Positions 26,109-34,909 of a DNA stretch of 37,316 bases are shown here, in pieces. The notes below the pieces were generated by a model. It made no database searches, was not told the DNA's origin, and worked only from the letters and a program-made list of their open reading frames with translations. Location: positions 1 to 37,316 of the IMG/VR virus record IMGVR_UViG_3300025108_000160. One strand, 5' to 3'. Origin of the DNA: a virus. Each line of letters opens with the position of its first letter. Within the stretch, counting starts at the first letter, position 1. The translations under genes were made by a program, and so were the position numbers.

Positions 26109-28286
26109 GTGGCAGTATCCAACGTTGAGTTAAGGGTCAATGGCGGCAATGCTGTTCGCGAACTCAACAGAGTCAACGGGGCAACAAGCAAGCTGACGAA
26201 CACAGTCAAACAGCTAGCAGGGGCTTTCGCTGGTGTTCAAGCCTTTAAGTTTATTTTTACCAAAACAGCTGAACTTGAGAAGCAAAGAAAAAGCTTGCAA
26301 GTTTTAACCGGGTCGTTAAAAGAAGCGAGCAAGACCATTAAAGAATTGCAGCAGTTTGCCGCTGTAACTCCCTTTACAAGTGCTGATTTAATTGATACGG
26401 CTAAACGGCTAAAAGCGTTTGGAGTAGAAACGGGCAAGATTGTTGACACTACAAAACGATTGGGTGACGTGGCAGGCGCAACAGGCGCTGAGCTTAACGG
26501 AATTGCTACGGCTTACGGACAAATTCAGGCAAAAGGAAAATTACAGACAGAGGAGCTTTTGCAGCTTCAAGAGCGAGGGATTGACATAGCCAGCACGCTC
26601 AAAAAAGAATACAACCTAACCGGAGAAGAATTTAGCAAAGCATTGCAAAAAGGCCAAATCAGCGCAGAAGCAGTTGAGTTTGCGCTTAAGGAGCTTACAA
26701 GCACTGGCGGGCAGTATGCGAACGGTGCTATCTCTCAATCAGGCACGTTGTCTGGGAAGCTGAGCACATTGCAAGACAATGTTGAAACTCTTGCGAGAAC
26801 TCTTGGGTCGGTTTTGTCCCCAGTGTTAAAAGGAATTTTTGATCAGGCCAATCAAGTCTTAAGCGCCTTAAACAAGTCCTTAGCGGCTGGAAGAGGAGCA
26901 TCTTTTAATCGTCAGATTGGGGCGATTGGAGCAAAGATAACGTTTGGCCTTACCAGTCAATCAGTTGATGACATTGAAAAGGTGTTAAGTCAGCTGTCTT
27001 CTCAGAAAAACAAAACTGGGATACAGCAAAACATTACCGCTTTGAATCAGCTTAGTAATGCTCTTAAACGAATTGGGGCAAGCGATCCAAACGCAGGGAG
27101 AGCAGAGGAATTGCAAGGAAGGATTATGCGTCGGCAGCGTGAAGAGTCTGCCGCATTAAAGAAGGTGCCAGCAACTCCATTTCTTGGAGCGGTAAAAATT
27201 CCTGAATTACTTGGTGGTAACGGTGGAGGAAAAGGAACAGGAAGAGGTCGCGCCGGACAAGGCAGGGTTGACGCAACAAAAGAGCTGCTTGCGTTACAAG
27301 AAAAGCTAACTTTTAGCATTGACACAATTGGCGAAAGAGAACGATTAATCCTTGAGCATAAAATTGCTCAGCAAAAAATAGCAGAACAAAATTTGCTGCC
27401 AAATGAAAAGAAAATTGCTTTTCTCCAGGCAGAGCAAAGCCACATGGAAAGCATTATTGCTCTTGAAGAAAGACAGACTAAGGAGCAAGAAAAAAGAGCC
27501 AAGAAAACAAGGGACACCTTTGACAAGGCGATGAAAGACGAAGCCGACAGGGCGCAAAAGCAAAAGGAGGCTGACCCTGGCTTCCAAATGCAAAAGCAAT
27601 TTGAAGAGCTGATTAAGCTTGAAAATCAAGTTGCGGCAGGGGCGACCGCTATTGGAAACGCATTCAGCAATGCTTTTGTTGGCGTTATCTCTGGGGCTAA
27701 ATCAGCGCAGGAAGGCTTGGCTGAAATGATGCAATCGGTGGCCAAGCATTTCCTTGATATGGCCGCAAAGATTATTGCTCAACAGATTGCGATGATCTTG
27801 TACGGCACGATCATGAAGGCGTTGGGCGTCTCAATGCCGGGCGGTAGTGGATTTAATCCAGGAGTCCCAAGTATTACCGGGAATAACCTTAGCGATTTTG
27901 GCGGCGGCACACCTTTCTTCGCTGAAGGCGGTTACGTCACCGGCCCAACCAATGCCGTAGTAGGAGAAGGCGGCGAACCTGAATACATCATCCCTGAATC
28001 AAAGATGCGCGAAAGCATGGGGCGTTATTCCAGAGGATCACGCGGATCTTCTGTCATCCCGGCAGAAGGTGGCGGTGCTGCTGGGACGGAAGGCGGTGCT
28101 GCAACAGCTGCTCCAATTGATGTCCGCTATACCGTGGAACGTATCAATTCAGTGGACTACGTAACCGCAGATCAGTTCCAAAGTGGAATGAAGAGAGCAG
28201 CAGCAGAAGGCGCACAACGTGGTCAACAACTAACGTTGAGCAGGCTTCAACAGTCACCCGCAACTCGTAGGAGGATTGGAATGTGA
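26109..28286 (+). CDS. Tail tape measure protein
   Basis: The 725-aa protein starts at GTG with MAVSNVELRVNGGNAVRELN and contains the tape-measure N-terminal domain (LKAFGVETGKIVDTTKRLGD, ERGIDIASTLKKEYNLTGEE), long charged coiled coils and two hydrophobic patches (about residues 550-575). The C-terminus has FFAEGGYVTGPTNAVVGEGG, a common tape-measure end. By the usual ~0.15 nm per residue, tail length would be about 110 nm, which is siphovirus-like. Confidence 0.93.
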   Translation: MAVSNVELRVNGGNAVRELNRVNGATSKLTNTVKQLAGAFAGVQAFKFIFTKTAELEKQRKSLQVLTGSLKEASKTIKELQQFAAVTPFTSADLIDTAKRLKAFGVETGKIVDTTKRLGDVAGATGAELNGIATAYGQIQAKGKLQTEELLQLQERGIDIASTLKKEYNLTGEEFSKALQKGQISAEAVEFALKELTSTGGQYANGAISQSGTLSGKLSTLQDNVETLARTLGSVLSPVLKGIFDQANQVLSALNKSLAAGRGASFNRQIGAIGAKITFGLTSQSVDDIEKVLSQLSSQKNKTGIQQNITALNQLSNALKRIGASDPNAGRAEELQGRIMRRQREESAALKKVPATPFLGAVKIPELLGGNGGGKGTGRGRAGQGRVDATKELLALQEKLTFSIDTIGERERLILEHKIAQQKIAEQNLLPNEKKIAFLQAEQSHMESIIALEERQTKEQEKRAKKTRDTFDKAMKDEADRAQKQKEADPGFQMQKQFEELIKLENQVAAGATAIGNAFSNAFVGVISGAKSAQEGLAEMMQSVAKHFLDMAAKIIAQQIAMILYGTIMKALGVSMPGGSGFNPGVPSITGNNLSDFGGGTPFFAEGGYVTGPTNAVVGEGGEPEYIIPESKMRESMGRYSRGSRGSSVIPAEGGGAAGTEGGAATAAPIDVRYTVERINSVDYVTADQFQSGMKRAAAEGAQRGQQLTLSRLQQSPATRRRIGM

Positions 28287-28753
28287 CGACACTTGCAGTT
28301 GGCAACTACTTGACTTTTAAGAATCCAAGCCAAACAGTGGTCTATAGATTCCAGAATTTTCACATTGGTGAGACTTCGGTCTATAACAGTTTCAACTTCA
28401 GTTTTTTGCCGTTCGGCTTCTCTGGCGTGAGTGTCAACAGAACAGGCGATAACACTTCTGCATCGCTTGTTTTTCCTAACAACGAACTCAGCAGAGCATG
28501 GGCTTTGCAGGCAGTTACTGACCGCTGGCTGGCCGTGGTGAAGGTAATGAACCTTGATCCAGATGACCGCACGGCTGGAACGATGATGCACCAGTACGTT
28601 GGCCAGGTAGCAGGAGGCAGCTGGGACGATGCAACGTTGAATCTTGAGGTAAACACGATTTTGGATGCTGTAGGGTCTGACGTTCCACTGCGCCGCCTGA
28701 CGCAAAACCTTATTGGTAACATTCCAGTCTCAAGCAATGTCCGATTGCGTTGA
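28283..28753 (+). CDS. Distal minor tail protein
   Basis: GTG 28283 (GTGA overlap) gives 156 aa: NYLTFKNPSQTVVYRFQNFHIGE, GFSGVSVNRTGDNTSASLVF and a C-terminal beta region ending PVSSNVRLR. It lies between the tape measure and the NlpC-like gene, the place of lambda gpM/gpL-type tail-tip proteins. Role from position; the family is not named with certainty. Confidence 0.75.
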   Translation: MTTLAVGNYLTFKNPSQTVVYRFQNFHIGETSVYNSFNFSFLPFGFSGVSVNRTGDNTSASLVFPNNELSRAWALQAVTDRWLAVVKVMNLDPDDRTAGTMMHQYVGQVAGGSWDDATLNLEVNTILDAVGSDVPLRRLTQNLIGNIPVSSNVRLR

Positions 28754-29105
28754 CCTAATCGGGCTTCGCTACCGCTTAGGAGCTGACGGCAGCAACGGTG
28801 AGATTGACTGCATCCACCTTGTCTTCAAGGTCTTGGAACGGTGCGGTATAGACGCGCCACCGTTTAATCATGATTGGTATAGCTCAAGCAAGACAAAGGT
28901 CTGCCGTGATCTTTTGCGATGGGGTTACCGAGTGGATCAACCAACGTATGATGGGGATGTGCTCCTGATAAAGGAAGACGCTTGGATTTTCGCAGTCACA
29001 TGGCAAACCGGGATTCTCTACATCAACAGACAGCTGGGCGCAGTGACGTGGGCACCGGCATCCAGCTTTATGAAATCCCACTGCTTCCGTACGAAAAGCA
29101 GTTAA
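28737..29105 (+). CDS. NlpC/P60-like tail assembly protein, His not apparent
   Basis: ATG 28737 gives 122 aa. It has IGLRYRLGADGSNGEIDCIHLVF with the Cys nucleophile (DCIH) at about residue 28, and a later TGILYINRQLGAVTWAP typical of the family end. The usual catalytic His before the second motif is replaced by hydrophobic residues (WIFAVTW), so it may be inactive. Lambda gpK-type proteins of this fold sit at the tail tip and may open the cell wall. Confidence 0.72.
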   Translation: MSDCVDLIGLRYRLGADGSNGEIDCIHLVFKVLERCGIDAPPFNHDWYSSSKTKVCRDLLRWGYRVDQPTYDGDVLLIKEDAWIFAVTWQTGILYINRQLGAVTWAPASSFMKSHCFRTKSS

Positions 29106-32100
29106 TAGATATTCTTGATTGGAATGAAGAAGATTATAAACGTTTTGCATATTTAGCCGCAAAGAGGGGACAGGTTAGACCGGCTGCGTATGCGCACGTT
29201 CCAGATATCAATGCCGGACCAGCATTGGTCCCGATTGTAGTTAGTCTTGTTGTAGGCGTAATCTCTACCGCCGCTTCAATGCTTTTAGCGCCAAAACCAA
29301 AAGCTCTAAGCGCAAACGAAGGTCCAGATAACAGAGTTAGTCGTCGTCGTCTTGGTGGTCGTTCTGGGCAAACTCGCTTTAGTCCAACAACTGGCTTTGA
29401 TACACAAGCCGAATTGGCAGATTATGCAAGTCCAATCCCTATCCTTTTTGGTCAATACACTGGAGCGACTGGCGGGATCGTTGCCTCACCTAGTTTGGTG
29501 TGGTCTCGTGCGTTTTCTCTCGGGTCACAGCAAGCGGTCAAGTTGTTGTTTGTGCTTGGGGAGCAAGGTCTAGGGGAAGGAGTTGACAGGCCAGAACTAA
29601 ACGGAATTTTCCTTGGCAATGGCTCGCTAGACGCTTCGTATGATCATTTATTTGCTTTTTACTGGAAAAGGAATAGCAATAGCTTTTCACGAATTAAAGC
29701 AAGAAACCTTGCCTATGGTTCAAGAGGAACATTGTCTTCGGGAGACATAGAAAACAATGACGATATTTTTCTTTGCCCAACAGTTCGAGGGTTAGCAGAC
29801 ACTGGTTTTTCTGGAGCGTATAGCCCATCGTCTAACACTCAGTTTGGCGTTCACTCAGCAATTCCAAACGCTACGAACTATCGAGTGAACTGGCGTGTGA
29901 TTTCAATCCCAAGCCTTGAAGATCAAGAAGATGACCCTAAGAATCGACAGCTGCTTGAAAGGATTAAAATTGCGGGTGATTACGGGCTTTCTAAAGGCAA
30001 GGTCAGGCGCCAAGGTCAAAAAGGTATTGGCCGTAATTATGGTCGCCGCATGGGCATCACCCATTTGAACGGTGTCCCAGTTTCTGACAATGGCTCTACG
30101 CCTACGGAAGTACGATTTGCCAATGTCGGAGATATAGCCAATTTCACAATCGCGCCAGGGGAGATACCCTCAAATCTTTATAACTCTGGCGGATATGTAC
30201 TTAGCGTTGATGATATTAATTCAGCTATTACAGCGTCACGGAGGAGCGCAGACGAGGCGCTTCAAATAGGCGAAACGATAGTTATTGGGCGCACTGTCTG
30301 GGTTGTTCAATCAAGATCTTTGCCTATCTGGACGGAAGGCAGCCGTCAAGAAATAGATCTTCGTTGTGTTGAGACGTTTGGCACTGGTGTTGGCGCTTCT
30401 ATTGGGTTAATCAGCGAGCGCATGATCCAAAGAGGAGTTTATAACGATGACAATGGATCGACTAACGCTAGAAATGCCTTAAATATGGTTGCTGGCGCAG
30501 GCTTTTACCCGTTACTAAAAGCTAGCTTTGCCGTTGTAAGAAACACAAGAGCTTGTGACGTGACAGAGATTGGCATCAGATCTCAAGTATGGAACCGCGC
30601 CAATGGCCTTGCAAATTTCGCAACAATTCCAACACCTTCTGAGTTAATTGAATCCGAACGCGACAGAATTAAACTTGAAGTTGGCACAATGTCTCTTTAT
30701 CTCAAGCGAACATCTGTTTGGACGATATTTTTGCGGCCTGCTGGAACGGATGAAAACGGAACTGAATTTCAATGGCAGCCATTGACTGAGCAGTTTTGTG
30801 TCACCGGAGAAACTCCGCAAGATCAGTACAATTACATTCGATTAAAACATCCGCAGCAAAGACAGTACGAATATAAATTTGTGCCAAAGAGCGGAGCTGA
30901 TGTTGCGCGTCACACTCCCGACGATGCTCAATTCATACGCTTGAACGCAAAAACAGATCAACTTGTGGGCGGAAATTACGAAACAGCGTATGGCGTTTTT
31001 GAGGTCAGCACTACGGGTGAATTTGTTACAGCTGGAGCTATAACCTACAACCCAGAAATGGCAACGAATCCGATTATTAGTGATGGAATTACTGATTATC
31101 TGGTGCCCGATGCTGTCGAGGTAGAGACGTATCTTCCTGATGAAGAAGATAATAACGTGCGGGCCGAAACGGTTCGCTTACACGACTACCTTCCTACTGG
31201 CGTAACGGTTGGCAGAAAAGCTGCAACTATGTTTGAGCTGTTCGGTCAGGCTAGTTATATGGGTAAAACTGGCTCGGCAAGGCGTACAGCAGACCTTGGG
31301 GATGGTCGTGTAATAACAATTGAATTTAATGGAGTTGTAGACGCTACTTTCCCAGTCAATCATCCTTATTTTCCTGGTTACAGGGCTTGGAATTTTACTA
31401 GTATTAATGTTGTTGAAAGCAGTGGCGGGTTTAATACGCTCCAGATTTTTAATCTTGGAATTGCTGTTAGTGCGGGAAATCCAAGAGCAGCACCCTATGG
31501 ACTAACAACTTGTGGCGTCCGGTTACGTGTTGAATCTACAAGTGATGTTCAGCCTATAGGTCGATCATCAGCGTTAGAGTATGAGATCTTAGGTGACCAA
31601 CAGCTTTATCCTGTTGGTCACACTGAAGTGGCAGAGTTTGTTTCAACAAGTAATACAGGAGCCACGGCAACTATAATAGCAAGAGGCGTTATTACGACCA
31701 GACCAGATTACAATTTAGAATTTTTCCCAGGGCAAACTAAAGCCTGGGACGTTACTTATGAAGTTGATCCTAATCGTAGCTATGGGACTTGGACTTTCGC
31801 AGCACTAATTGAAAAGAATGTTTCGGTTAGCTCAAACAATCCGTTTAGGGAGCCAGGGTCTACTGTTGGCGTGTTGCTAAGAGTTCTATCTCTTACAAAA
31901 GTAGTGGTCCCGCCTGGTTTCTCAGGAGATCGAGTGTTTGAAGAGAACAGTCAAATCAACGATCTTAGTCTTTATGGCGATCTTTTGAGCAAGTCAAACG
32001 ATTCATCACCAGAGCACGAAATTACTTACGTTAACGAAAGCGTTGAAAATGACAACGTGCCGAACTATAGCAACTTAACAATTTGCGGCTTGGTGCTAAA

Positions 32101-33211
32101 GTCTTCTCGCAATTTTTCGAGTCTTGACCAGCTTCGTGTTTGGCTAGCTGATGGTATTTCAGTCAAGAAATTCCAAGCAGACGCGCCATCTCCTGTCGGC
32201 CCAAGCAACAAATTCACAGATCTTGTGTATTACTTGCTAACCGACAAGACTGCTGGCGCGGGAGGCGTTGTGTCTGACCAGTTGATCAGAACAGAAGACT
32301 TTCCCGCTACTTCACAGTTTTTAAAAGCTAATAAGCTGTTCTTCGATGGAGCGATTGACGCCCCGACAAATCTCCGGCAGTTTATTTCTGACACAGCGCC
32401 GTTTTTCCTTTGCAATTTTGTTATCAGTGATGGAAAATTCAGCTTGGTTCCTGCACTGCCTACGGATCTGAATGGCAACATCACTCAGCAACCCGTAGCG
32501 ATCCAGGCGTTATTTACCTCTGGCAACATTATTGAGGATTCGTTCAGCGTTGAATACCTGAGCTCGGAAGAGCGCAAAGATTTCCAAGCTGTGATGCGTT
32601 ATCGCCAAGAGCAAAAGAATCAATTACCAGAAGAGAAAACGCTTGTCGTTCGATTTGCGGAGTCAGGAAGTAATCAGCATCCAATTGAGCCGTTTGACCT
32701 AACGCAGTTCTGCACAAGTCGTGACCATGCCTTCTTGGTAGCGAAGTTCTTTTTAAGTCTTCGTCGCCGGGTGACGCATACCGTGAAGTTCCGCACCAGC
32801 CCCTTTGGGATCTCGTTGGCTCCAGGTGATTTTATCCGTGTCGTCACGGAAGCCAGCCCGTACCAGTCAGCTAGAAACGGAACGATTAGCGCAGACGGCA
32901 CAATCGTTTCAGCCACTGCGATCACCGATGGAACGTATTCAATCGTGTTCTTTAGGTCAGACGATGACGATGTAACTCCTGCCACGATGACGGTCGCGGA
33001 TGGCAAAGCAGTTGAGCCTACGCTTTATGACTCTCTGTTTACGATTTCAGAGGCATCCGTTTCGTCTAATGTGTATATGGTCGAACAGCTGACACTGGCA
33101 GAGGATGGAATGGTTGACGTTGTGGCAACTGAGTTCCCGACAACTAGCACTTTCAACAGCTTGATAGCCCAAGATGTATTGACTGACAGCGCGTTTACCA
33201 CTGAGGGCTAA
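29048..33211 (+). CDS. Central tail hub / host-specificity protein (gpJ-like)
   Basis: The frame encodes about 1387 aa, by far the largest gene. An N-terminal part (IQLYEIPLLPYEKQLIDILDW) is followed by a hydrophobic stretch (VVSLVVGVISTAASML), a TipJ-like domain with YASPIPILFGQYTG, and many beta-rich and fibronectin-like segments. gpJ-type hubs close the tail tip and bind the host receptor. GTG 29048 limits overlap with the NlpC-like gene; ATG 29000 is an alternative. Confidence 0.86.
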   Translation: MGTGIQLYEIPLLPYEKQLIDILDWNEEDYKRFAYLAAKRGQVRPAAYAHVPDINAGPALVPIVVSLVVGVISTAASMLLAPKPKALSANEGPDNRVSRRRLGGRSGQTRFSPTTGFDTQAELADYASPIPILFGQYTGATGGIVASPSLVWSRAFSLGSQQAVKLLFVLGEQGLGEGVDRPELNGIFLGNGSLDASYDHLFAFYWKRNSNSFSRIKARNLAYGSRGTLSSGDIENNDDIFLCPTVRGLADTGFSGAYSPSSNTQFGVHSAIPNATNYRVNWRVISIPSLEDQEDDPKNRQLLERIKIAGDYGLSKGKVRRQGQKGIGRNYGRRMGITHLNGVPVSDNGSTPTEVRFANVGDIANFTIAPGEIPSNLYNSGGYVLSVDDINSAITASRRSADEALQIGETIVIGRTVWVVQSRSLPIWTEGSRQEIDLRCVETFGTGVGASIGLISERMIQRGVYNDDNGSTNARNALNMVAGAGFYPLLKASFAVVRNTRACDVTEIGIRSQVWNRANGLANFATIPTPSELIESERDRIKLEVGTMSLYLKRTSVWTIFLRPAGTDENGTEFQWQPLTEQFCVTGETPQDQYNYIRLKHPQQRQYEYKFVPKSGADVARHTPDDAQFIRLNAKTDQLVGGNYETAYGVFEVSTTGEFVTAGAITYNPEMATNPIISDGITDYLVPDAVEVETYLPDEEDNNVRAETVRLHDYLPTGVTVGRKAATMFELFGQASYMGKTGSARRTADLGDGRVITIEFNGVVDATFPVNHPYFPGYRAWNFTSINVVESSGGFNTLQIFNLGIAVSAGNPRAAPYGLTTCGVRLRVESTSDVQPIGRSSALEYEILGDQQLYPVGHTEVAEFVSTSNTGATATIIARGVITTRPDYNLEFFPGQTKAWDVTYEVDPNRSYGTWTFAALIEKNVSVSSNNPFREPGSTVGVLLRVLSLTKVVVPPGFSGDRVFEENSQINDLSLYGDLLSKSNDSSPEHEITYVNESVENDNVPNYSNLTICGLVLKSSRNFSSLDQLRVWLADGISVKKFQADAPSPVGPSNKFTDLVYYLLTDKTAGAGGVVSDQLIRTEDFPATSQFLKANKLFFDGAIDAPTNLRQFISDTAPFFLCNFVISDGKFSLVPALPTDLNGNITQQPVAIQALFTSGNIIEDSFSVEYLSSEERKDFQAVMRYRQEQKNQLPEEKTLVVRFAESGSNQHPIEPFDLTQFCTSRDHAFLVAKFFLSLRRRVTHTVKFRTSPFGISLAPGDFIRVVTEASPYQSARNGTISADGTIVSATAITDGTYSIVFFRSDDDDVTPATMTVADGKAVEPTLYDSLFTISEASVSSNVYMVEQLTLAEDGMVDVVATEFPTTSTFNSLIAQDVLTDSAFTTEG

Positions 33212-33213
33212 CA

Positions 33214-33588
33214 ATGGCATTTCCTTCTCTTACCCCAACAAGCCGTCAATTTGAAACGGGCAATTACCCGGTCAAGACGTTCAAGTCTCAATCCGGCGCT
33301 GAGGTTCGGATTTTGTATGGCAGCCAAAGAACCGACATGAAGTTGAGTCTTAGTTACTCAAACGTGAGCGATGCAAACACGGAACTGTTTATTGATCACT
33401 TTGACGAGACCAAGGGCACGTTTTCAGTTTTTGATTTGCCATCTGAGGCATTGGCAGGCTGGAGCGGTAACAGTGACGCTCTAGATGCTTCAGGGTCTAA
33501 CGAATGGCGATACGAGGCTCCTCCACAGGTTTCCAGTGTGCGACCTGGGGTTAGCACTGTTACAGTGGCCCTAGTTGGTGTCTTCTGA
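33214..33588 (+). CDS. Distal minor tail protein
   Basis: The 124-aa protein opens MAFPSLTPTSRQFETGNYPVKTFKSQSG, then VRILYGSQRTDMKLSLSYSNV and FIDHFDETKGTFSVFDLP. I recognise the 'FPSLxPTxRxFxxGxyP' type of small tail protein from cyanophages and marine siphoviruses (phage tail minor protein). Its stop overlaps the next ATG. Confidence 0.78.
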   Translation: MAFPSLTPTSRQFETGNYPVKTFKSQSGAEVRILYGSQRTDMKLSLSYSNVSDANTELFIDHFDETKGTFSVFDLPSEALAGWSGNSDALDASGSNEWRYEAPPQVSSVRPGVSTVTVALVGVF

Positions 33589-34022
33589 TGGCAAAGGTTT
33601 ACACCGGCAGAGATGGCGTAATGCAGCTGGCAGGTGTGACCCTTGCTAAGGTCTCAAGTTTTTCGCTGCAATCTGACTTAGAGACGCTAGAAACAACAAC
33701 CTTAAGCGAGAACATTCGCACTTATAGCCCTGGCATTCTTGGCTATTCAGGCAGTGCAAACCTGTTGTATTACAAAGACGACAGCAATGCAATTAACACC
33801 GCAAACTTGCTGAACAAGTTAATAAAAACAGGTACTGATGGGATCAGTTCTAGCGATACCGTTGAGCTAACATTTCGCTGGGTTGATGGAGCGGACAACA
33901 ATGATATCAAGTTAACTGCATACATAACAAGCGCAACAATCGGGGCTAGCACTGGCGAAATCGTAAGCGTCAGTATTTCCTTTGTTGGTACGGGCGCACT
34001 GTCAACCGCAACAATCTCATGA
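33588..34022 (+). CDS. Tail-tube-like paralogue, shorter
   Basis: The 144-aa protein has SSFSLQSDLETLETTTLSENI, then SGSANLLYYKDD and SFVGTGAL, the same order and spacing as the tube gene at 25091 (SLTIDKESLEVTKMGDTF, SGSIEVFYE). It probably forms part of the tail tip or an extra ring. It overlaps the next gene by ATGA. Confidence 0.76.
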   Translation: MAKVYTGRDGVMQLAGVTLAKVSSFSLQSDLETLETTTLSENIRTYSPGILGYSGSANLLYYKDDSNAINTANLLNKLIKTGTDGISSSDTVELTFRWVDGADNNDIKLTAYITSATIGASTGEIVSVSISFVGTGALSTATIS

Positions 34023-34888
34023 CTGTTTACCTTGGCACCTTTGGGAAGGTAGAGCTAGAGCGTCAGTTTGGCGGAAGTGAGCTCAACTCTGTTATTAACA
34101 CCAGTGATGTAAACGCTTCAGCTAAAAGGTTTAGTTTTGATTTTGAGCACGGTCAGCTATTGACTGGCGATCAAGTTGAAATCCTAAGCACTGACGGTAG
34201 CGCCCTTGATTTTATCTCTGGGTATTCAGAAACCGGTGTTAAAAAATTTATTTATGTTGACGATTTAGGCGGCATTCGTCTTTACGACACCTTTGCTAAT
34301 GCTGTTAATGGTGGACCGGCAAATGCGATTGCGCTTGCCACTCCTGGCAATGACATTCCGATTAAGGTTTTTGTTGAGAACGCGTCCTTCCGTTTATTAG
34401 CTCAGTGCAATGGCTTTGAGCTGAATACGGAAAGAGAAACTGTAGACACAACAACGCTTTCTGATGAGTTTAGGAGCCGGGTGAATAGTTTGATGTCTGG
34501 TTCTGGTCGGATGTCTGGCTTTTGGGAATACACAGGCGACACTGCAAACGAGTTGCCGCATTATTTGCTTGAGCTTTCTTTGCGTACCAGGGTGGGCAGT
34601 CAATTCAAGGGTCGTTTCTACCTAAAAACGAACGCCTATAACCCGAGTGGCGTTGCAGCTCGTTCTGGCGATGAGATCTGGTACGAATTTACTGGTGTTT
34701 TGACGGCCTGTGCTGTGCAGTTCACACCATCGTCTGTCGTGGAAATAACGGCTGATTTTATTACGACTGGTCCTATTGAGATCAAGATGGATGTTCTTGT
34801 TCCAGGCGCGATCGTTCAGGAGAATACAGATGACATACTCTTGGATCAGGATGCTGCAGCTAAGCTGTTGCTAGAGACCGACCAGTAA
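34019..34888 (+). CDS. Two-domain tail-tube-like protein
   Basis: The 289-aa protein has an N-terminal beta domain (KRFSFDFEHGQLLTGDQVEIL) and a second half with GFELNTERETVDTTTLSDEF and SGSGRMSGFWEY, repeating the tube signature. It resembles a fusion of a unique domain to a tube-like domain and may join the hub to side fibres. Its role comes from similarity and position. Confidence 0.74.
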   Translation: MTVYLGTFGKVELERQFGGSELNSVINTSDVNASAKRFSFDFEHGQLLTGDQVEILSTDGSALDFISGYSETGVKKFIYVDDLGGIRLYDTFANAVNGGPANAIALATPGNDIPIKVFVENASFRLLAQCNGFELNTERETVDTTTLSDEFRSRVNSLMSGSGRMSGFWEYTGDTANELPHYLLELSLRTRVGSQFKGRFYLKTNAYNPSGVAARSGDEIWYEFTGVLTACAVQFTPSSVVEITADFITTGPIEIKMDVLVPGAIVQENTDDILLDQDAAAKLLLETDQ

Positions 34889-34909
34889 CCCGAGGGGGAT
34901 TGACCGCCA

